Below are positions 6,665 through 10,396 of a DNA stretch of 10,396 nucleotides, piece by piece. This DNA is from Pseudomonadota bacterium. Lineage in GTDB: Bacteria; Desulfobacterota; Desulfovibrionia; Desulfovibrionales; Desulfovibrionaceae. Location of the stretch: positions 1-10,396 of the forward strand of contig JAEXGX010000276.1 of assembly GCA_023450535.1 (NCBI GenBank), written 5' to 3'. The number at the start of each line of letters is the position of its first letter. Position 1 is the stretch's first letter. The position numbers and the translations under genes are program-made. The notes under the pieces were generated by a model, which searched no databases, was not told the origin of the DNA, and saw nothing but the letters and a program-made list of their open reading frames with translations.

Positions 6665-7673
6665 ACAATGCTCTCCTGCGGAGCTGCTGAATCGTCTGGA
6701 TACATTGGCTGGTAAGCGTGTCCTGGTAATCGGTGATGTCATGCTGGATACCTATCTGGTGGGAGACGCACAGCGTATCTCTCCAGAAGCTCCGGTTCCG
6801 GTAGTAAAAATAGAAGAGGAGCGTCACCTTCTCGGCGGCGCAGGTAATGTCGCACGTAATATTGCGGCCCTGGGCGGAGAAGCGTCTCTGATTGCCCTGT
6901 GTGGTTATGACGCGGATGGGGAACGCCTGCACGGCATGTTACGTGAGGCCGGTGTGACGCCTCACCTCGTCAGGTGCAAAGAGCGCCCGACTACAATAAA
7001 AATCCGGATATTGGCGCGCAATCAGCAGATGATCAGACTGGACAAGGAAGACAATTCTCCCGTGTCCAGAGAGGCCGGGCGTGAAATGCGAGAAGTTCTT
7101 GCTGCGCTGGTGCCGGAATTTGATGTGGTTGTGGTGTCCGATTACGGCAAGGGAATAGTTGATGCCATGCTTTTGGCGGATATTCGTCGAGCATCACCGC
7201 AAGGGGAAAAACTGAAGATTCTGGTCGACCCCAAGCCACAGAACACGCCTTTCTATCACGGAGCTTATTTGCTCACTCCAAATACCAAGGAGACAAGCGA
7301 GGCGTCTCATATGCCGGCGGATGGGAAAGAACAAATTCTGGCCGCCGGGCGGGCGCTGCGCGGAGAGTTGAACGCTGAACATGTACTGACTACGCTTGGT
7401 GCTGAGGGCATGGCGCTATTTGGGCGGGAAAAAGAGGTCTGGCATGTCGCCACGTCGGCGCGCCAGGTCTTTGATGTCACCGGCGCAGGAGATACGGTCA
7501 TCGCTACCACGGCTCTTGCTCTTGCAGCTGGTTTTCCGCTGCTGTCCGCGTGCGTACTCGCCAACTACGCGGCGGGTGTTGTTGTGGGCAAGGTAGGAGC
7601 TTCCACGGCGTCTGTTCAGGAAATTAGGACTCAGATTGAGGCATTTCCGCCGGAAATGGCTCTCTGGCGATAG
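6657..7673 (+). CDS. rfaE1: D-glycero-beta-D-manno-heptose-7-phosphate kinase (RfaE domain I)
   Basis: A 338-residue PfkB/ribokinase-family sugar kinase that phosphorylates heptose 7-phosphate at C1 on the route to ADP-heptose for the lipopolysaccharide inner core. Motifs include GDVMLD (26-31), LGGAGNVARN (59-68), DPKPQN, LTPNTKE and the PfkB signature DVTGAGDT with catalytic Asp279. It matches only the kinase half of the two-domain HldE; the adenylyltransferase half is absent, so a separate rfaE2/hldC should exist elsewhere. AAGGAG (6644-6649) lies seven bases before the ATG, inside parB. The ATG overlaps the parB stop by eight bases (6657-6664), so translation is probably coupled to parB. 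ADP-ribose or other sugar kinases of the family are unlikely given the RfaE-like GGAGNVARN and DPKPQN context. Confidence 0.9.
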   Translation: MHKQCSPAELLNRLDTLAGKRVLVIGDVMLDTYLVGDAQRISPEAPVPVVKIEEERHLLGGAGNVARNIAALGGEASLIALCGYDADGERLHGMLREAGVTPHLVRCKERPTTIKIRILARNQQMIRLDKEDNSPVSREAGREMREVLAALVPEFDVVVVSDYGKGIVDAMLLADIRRASPQGEKLKILVDPKPQNTPFYHGAYLLTPNTKETSEASHMPADGKEQILAAGRALRGELNAEHVLTTLGAEGMALFGREKEVWHVATSARQVFDVTGAGDTVIATTALALAAGFPLLSACVLANYAAGVVVGKVGASTASVQEIRTQIEAFPPEMALWR

Positions 7674-7701
7674 CGTTATTTTTGACAGCGCTCATTGAAT
7701 C

Positions 7702-7725
7702 TATCTGACAGGCAGATACTTTTTT
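7702..7725 (+). terminator. Candidate intrinsic terminator after rfaE1
   Basis: TATCTG (7702-7707) pairs with CAGATA (7713-7718) over a five-base loop, then one C and six T (7720-7725). It begins 29 bases after the rfaE1 stop and probably ends the parA-parB-rfaE1 transcript. The stem is only 6 bp and AT-rich. Its loop and inner stem are part of a 13-base element repeated in inverted orientation at 7815-7827, which could compete with the hairpin. Confidence 0.5.
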
Positions 7726-7827
7726 CCAGAGCATTTTCAAAGTGAAAATCGAGAATTTTTTGCACGAAAACGTTTCACGTGAAACTATGTTGATGCGATT
7801 TGCGACTGGAACTCTCTGCCTGTCAGA
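7704..7827 (+). repeat. 13-base inverted repeat flanking the fourth parS site
   Basis: TCTGACAGGCAGA at 7704-7716 recurs as its exact reverse complement at 7815-7827. The pair encloses the parS-like site at 7772-7785. The two copies could bind a protein, or pair in RNA and so break the terminator hairpin at 7702-7725. No target duplication or transposase is present, so I do not call this a mobile element. Confidence 0.55.
7772..7785 (+). promoter_or_regulatory. parS: parS-like site 4 (CACGTG variant)
   Basis: GTTTCACGTGAAAC is a perfect 14-base palindrome identical to the core of B. subtilis parS. Its outermost pair is C/T rather than T/A, so it is not the full 16-mer. It lies about 3.2 kb from site 3, on the far side of the parA-parB-rfaE1 genes. 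Being a different variant from the CACATG copies, it may bind ParB with different strength. Confidence 0.72.
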
Positions 7828-7836
7828 ATCCTGTAT

Positions 7837-8005
7837 CCTGCCTCGCAGGGAACTCCTCTGCCAGAGTTTACGTCGCAAGCGAATTGTGATTGCATCGGAT
7901 AGTGCGGGCGTTATAGCGGTACCTCATGACACCAGGCTCCGCGAGCTATTTCAGAGGGGAGTTGTTCGGAGAGGTCGGTGGAGGGGGCGCGGATTTGTGT
8001 GTTTT
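7837..8005 (+). other. Intergenic stretch without a recognisable gene
   Basis: This part of the 515-base gap between rfaE1 and metA holds small hairpins (for example CCTGC/GCAGG at 7837-7849) and a weak promoter-like pair, TTGCAT (7890-7895) with TATAGC (7912-7917) at 16-base spacing. That pair could serve the metA leader, but both hexamers are poor matches. The open frame across the region has no ribosome binding site and an atypical composition. Confidence 0.3.
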
Positions 8006-8174
8006 TGGAGCAGAAAGAATACGTAGGGTAAGCCTCGGAGTCATTCCCTTTTGAAACGTCTCATGAAGTCAGGGGAATAGAGGGCCTCCGCTCCGGCGAA
8101 GGCTTGAAACCCGCAACCGGAATAGGTATTCCGGCTGGAAGGATTTTCCCTTGCAAAACGTTCCGGCTGCTCCA
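8006..8174 (+). promoter_or_regulatory. Structured metA leader: candidate riboswitch aptamer (four-way junction)
   Basis: Hand folding gives a junction RNA. P1 pairs TGGAGCAG (8006-8013) with CTGCTCCA (8167-8174) and may extend inward through GAA/TTC (8017-8019, 8161-8163) and CGT/ACG (8022-8024, 8158-8160). P2 is a long arm: GGGT (8026-8029) with ACCC (8109-8112), AAGCC (8030-8034) with GGCTT (8101-8105), CGGAG (8036-8040) with CTCCG (8086-8090), and ATTCCC (8043-8048) with GGGAAT (8073-8078). A GAA bulge lies at 8106-8108. P3 is CCGGAATA-GG-TATTCCGG (8117-8134). P4 is a weak GGAA/TTCC stem (8137-8149). The segment GCAACC (8113-8118) after the P2 strand recalls SAM-I riboswitches. The class is unassigned and no energy calculation was done. 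Confidence 0.6.
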
Positions 8175-8188
8175 GCTGTGGAGGTAGC
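8166..8188 (+). promoter_or_regulatory. Shine-Dalgarno-sequestering hairpin of metA (expression platform)
   Basis: CTCCA (8170-8174) can pair with TGGAG (8179-8183) across a GCTG loop, and GCT (8166-8168) with AGC (8186-8188) just before the ATG. This buries the Shine-Dalgarno GGAGG (8180-8184). The same CTCCA is the 3' strand of the leader helix P1, whose 5' strand repeats TGGAG (8006-8010). The two pairings exclude each other: P1 closed leaves the ribosome site free, P1 open hides it. Confidence 0.6.
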
Positions 8189-9115
8189 ATGCCTATTAAA
8201 ATTCCTGCTGAACTTCCCGCCTATAAGGCGCTGGACAATGAAAACATTTTCGTCATGACTGATGAGCGGGCGGAACGCCAGGATATCCGCCCTCTGGAAA
8301 TCGTCATCGTTAATTTGATGCCCACTAAGATTTCCACGGAAATCCAGCTACTGCGCTTGCTCGGCAATTCTCCTCTGCAGGTTAACATTACACTTCTGCG
8401 CACGGCCGAGCATATTTCGAAACATACACCTCTGCATCATCTGGAGCGTTTTTATCAGACTTTTGATGAAATATGCGATCGTTCCTTTGACGGTATGCTG
8501 GTAACGGGGGCTCCGGTGGAGCATCTTCCTTTTGAAGAGGTGGACTACTGGGAAGAGTTGCTCCGGATTATGGAATACGGCCGTCGCCATGTGTATAGCT
8601 CGCTGTATATCTGCTGGGCGGCCCAGGCCGCACTGTATCATTTTTACGGTATCCCGAAGCGCGGTTTGCCGCTGAAGCTTTCCGGCATTTTTGAGCACCG
8701 GGTACTGCGGCCTTCCTGCCGTCTGTTCAGAGGTTTTGACGACGTGTTCCGCGTTCCGCATTCCCGACATACGGAAGTTCTCGCCGAGGATATCGCAAAT
8801 ATTCCGGATCTGGAAATTTTGGCGGAGTCGGATGAGGCCGGAGTTGCCATAGTGGAGTCGCGCGATCACAGCCAGGTTTTCATGACCGGGCATCTGGAAT
8901 ATGAGCGTGATACCTTGGATGGAGAATACCGTCGGGATCTTGGTAAAGGGTTAAATCCCCGCATACCCGCCCATTATTACCCGAATGATGATCCCGAACG
9001 AATTCCATTAATGAACTGGCGCGGCCATGCCCATCTGTTCTACTGCAACTGGCTGAACTATTATGTGTATCAGGAAACACCCTATCAGCTTCAGAATCTG
9101 TGCCAGACGGTATAA
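8189..9115 (+). CDS. metA: Homoserine O-acetyltransferase, MetA family
   Basis: A 308-residue cytoplasmic enzyme that activates homoserine by O-acylation, the first committed step to methionine. The nucleophile Cys142 lies in ICWAAQAALYHFYGIPK, and the triad partners His235 and Glu237 in TGHLEYE; the numbering matches E. coli MetA exactly. NLMPTKISTEIQLLRLLGN (42-60) is a family hallmark. Residue 111 is Glu (TGAPVEHLPFEEVDYW), where E. coli has Gly. In characterised members Glu111 goes with acetyl-CoA and Gly111 with succinyl-CoA, so I predict acetyltransferase despite the family's succinyltransferase name. The downstream metY, which uses O-acetylhomoserine, supports this. The Shine-Dalgarno GGAGG (8180-8184) is four bases from the ATG and can be hidden in a leader hairpin. 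metY follows after 71 bases. Confidence 0.95.
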   Translation: MPIKIPAELPAYKALDNENIFVMTDERAERQDIRPLEIVIVNLMPTKISTEIQLLRLLGNSPLQVNITLLRTAEHISKHTPLHHLERFYQTFDEICDRSFDGMLVTGAPVEHLPFEEVDYWEELLRIMEYGRRHVYSSLYICWAAQAALYHFYGIPKRGLPLKLSGIFEHRVLRPSCRLFRGFDDVFRVPHSRHTEVLAEDIANIPDLEILAESDEAGVAIVESRDHSQVFMTGHLEYERDTLDGEYRRDLGKGLNPRIPAHYYPNDDPERIPLMNWRGHAHLFYCNWLNYYVYQETPYQLQNLCQTV

Positions 9116-9119
9116 TATG

Positions 9120-9142
9120 GTATTTCATGCGACATGAAATAC
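9120..9142 (+). repeat. Perfect inverted repeat between metA and metY
   Basis: GTATTTCATG (9120-9129) and CATGAAATAC (9133-9142) are perfect 10-base arms around CGA. It begins five bases after the metA stop and ends 44 bases before the metY ATG. No T-run follows, so it is not an ordinary terminator. It looks like an operator for a dimeric regulator or an RNA hairpin that sets the metA/metY ratio. A second, imperfect dyad, CCGGAACAGTTCCCGG (9158-9173), abuts the metY Shine-Dalgarno. Confidence 0.6.
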
Positions 9143-9186
9143 GAGATGACAACATACCCGGAACAGTTCCCGGAAGGAGAAGCGTC

Positions 9187-10396
9187 ATGAATCAGCATCT
9201 GGAAACTTTGGCCGTTCATGGAGGGCAGACGCCAGATCCTTCCACATTGTCGCGAGGGGTGCCTGTACATCGCACCACAGCCTATATGTTCCGTAATGCG
9301 GAGCATGCCGCACGTCTGTTTGGACTGGAAGAACCTGGCAACATCTATACCCGGCTGGGAAACCCCACTCAGGAAGTTCTGGAACGGCGTATGACTCTGC
9401 TGGAAGGAGGAAGTGGGGCCGTTGCCTTCGCATCCGGTACCGCTGCGATTTTTTCCGCGCTTATCAATATTGCAGGGCAGGGGGATGAAATTATCTCTGC
9501 CAGCAACCTGTATGGCGGCACCTACACCATGCTGGATGCCATTCTTCCCCAGTTTGGTATCAAAACCCGCATGGTTGACATTAATGATTTCAGCGCAATG
9601 GAAGAGACCATCAATGAGCGCAGCCGCGCGGTATATGTGGAGGCCATTGGCAACCCCGGTCTGGATGTGGCCGATCTGCAGCGCACGGCAGAGCTGGCGC
9701 ATGCTCATGGCCTGCCGCTGCTTGTCGATGCCACCTTTGCCACGCCCTGCCTGTTGCGCCCGCTGGAGCATGGCGCGGATGTGGTCATTCATTCACTGAG
9801 CAAATGGATATGCGGACACGGTACGGCCATTGGTGGCATTGTCGTGTCGGGCGGGACTTTTCCCTGGGGAAACGGATGCTTTGAGCTTTATGATCAGCCT
9901 GATACCGGATATCACGGCCTGCGCTGGGGGCATGATTTGCCGGAAGGTTCGGATCCTTTTCTGCTGCGTTTGCGCACGGTGCCTTTGCGCAATCTTGGTG
10001 CCTGCGTTTCGCCCGACAATGTCTGGATGTTTCTGCAGGGCCTGGAAACGCTTCATTTGCGCATGGAACGCCATTGTGAAAACGCGCTGGCCGTGGCTGA
10101 GTTTCTGCGGGATCATGCGGCTGTGGACTGGGTTCGCTATCCGGGCCTGCCCGGTGATCCGTCCCATGAGCTGGCATCGCGCTACCTGCCGCATGGGGCG
10201 GGCGGCATGGTCGTATTCGGAGTAAGGGGCGGCAAGGCCGCTGGGCAAAAACTGGTGGACGGGCTGAAGCTTTTTTCCCATCTGGCTAATGTAGGCGATG
10301 CCAAGAGCCTGGTCGTCCATCCCGGCAGTACAACGCACTCCCAGCTCAGCGATGAGCAGCAGCTCGCGGCAGGGCTGCGGCCCGAACTGGTGCGGC
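9187..10396 (+). CDS. metY: O-acetylhomoserine sulfhydrylase (aminocarboxypropyltransferase), 5' part
   Basis: The first 403 codons of a Cys/Met-metabolism PLP enzyme, cut by the window end; the family is about 425-435 residues, so only about 25 are missing. It should make homocysteine from O-acetylhomoserine and sulfide, directly after MetA in the pathway. It shows the N-terminal LAVHGGQTPDP, the GNIYTRLGNPTQEVLE segment with the active-site Tyr, the cofactor phosphate loop ASGTAAIFSA, the Asp of LLVDATFATP and the PLP lysine Lys206 in HSLSKWICGHGT. Two positions differ from the motifs I know best: VDATFATP for VDNTFATP and ICGHG for IGGHG. The internal segment around 215-260 is the insertion seen in MetY and absent from shorter MetB/MetC proteins. 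AAGGAG (9174-9179) is seven bases before the ATG. It probably forms an operon with metA. Confidence 0.93.
   Translation, partial: MNQHLETLAVHGGQTPDPSTLSRGVPVHRTTAYMFRNAEHAARLFGLEEPGNIYTRLGNPTQEVLERRMTLLEGGSGAVAFASGTAAIFSALINIAGQGDEIISASNLYGGTYTMLDAILPQFGIKTRMVDINDFSAMEETINERSRAVYVEAIGNPGLDVADLQRTAELAHAHGLPLLVDATFATPCLLRPLEHGADVVIHSLSKWICGHGTAIGGIVVSGGTFPWGNGCFELYDQPDTGYHGLRWGHDLPEGSDPFLLRLRTVPLRNLGACVSPDNVWMFLQGLETLHLRMERHCENALAVAEFLRDHAAVDWVRYPGLPGDPSHELASRYLPHGAGGMVVFGVRGGKAAGQKLVDGLKLFSHLANVGDAKSLVVHPGSTTHSQLSDEQQLAAGLRPELVR

Noticed and set aside
7742..8026. Open frame of 94 codons between rfaE1 and metA
   Set aside because: It begins at a GTG without a ribosome binding site, crosses the parS palindrome and ends inside the structured metA leader; the composition is not protein-like.
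8141..8154. GG-N10-GC pattern resembling a sigma54 promoter before metA
   Set aside because: Only the -12 part (TTGCA) fits; the -24 side reads AAGGATT rather than TGGCACG. It would also start transcription inside the leader. Probably chance.
9091..9792. Long minus-strand open frame opposite metY
   Set aside because: It lies antisense to a clearly conserved enzyme and matches no family; it is a by-product of codon bias on the coding strand.

Overview
The window looks like an origin-proximal chromosomal stretch of a Gram-negative delta-proteobacterium (Desulfobacterota), most likely a member of the Desulfovibrionales. The sequence supports a Gram-negative host through an ADP-heptose pathway kinase, a two-membrane-segment sensor kinase and an NtrC-type regulator. 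The narrower placement is inferred from the gene mix and moderate GC content, and no search was run. All eight genes lie on the + strand, and nothing points to a phage, insertion sequence or CRISPR array.

Layout: (1) 1-758, the 3' end of pgi (glucose-6-phosphate isomerase), then a 46-base gap with a GC-rich hairpin. (2) 805-3924, a membrane sensor histidine kinase (GTG start) and, after a 234-base gap, its likely partner, a sigma54-dependent NtrC-family response regulator. (3) 3925-4635, an AT-rich intergenic region with three identical parS-like sites, one inside a terminator-like hairpin. (4) 4636-7673, parA, parB and a heptose-7-phosphate kinase gene (rfaE1/hldA); parB and rfaE1 overlap by 8 bases. 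(5) 7674-8188, a 515-base leader with a terminator candidate, a fourth parS-like site of a different sequence variant, and a folded RNA directly in front of metA. (6) 8189-10396, metA (homoserine O-acyltransferase, predicted acetyl-specific) and metY (O-acetylhomoserine sulfhydrylase, cut by the window end).

How the genes work together: ParA, ParB and parS form a chromosome segregation module in cis. MetA and MetY form a two-step direct-sulfhydrylation route from homoserine to homocysteine. The kinase and regulator form a two-component system whose signal and targets cannot be read here.

The most interesting element is the metA leader (8006-8188). It can fold into a four-way-junction RNA closed by an 8-bp helix. 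The 3' strand of that helix (8167-8174) contains CTCCA (8170-8174), which also pairs with the metA Shine-Dalgarno region (8179-8183). The two folds are mutually exclusive, which is the architecture of a translational riboswitch. The junction resembles the SAM-I core (a GCAACC segment after an ACCC helix strand), but other SAM-I signatures are absent and the apparent logic is ON when the aptamer is closed. It may be a divergent or undescribed class.
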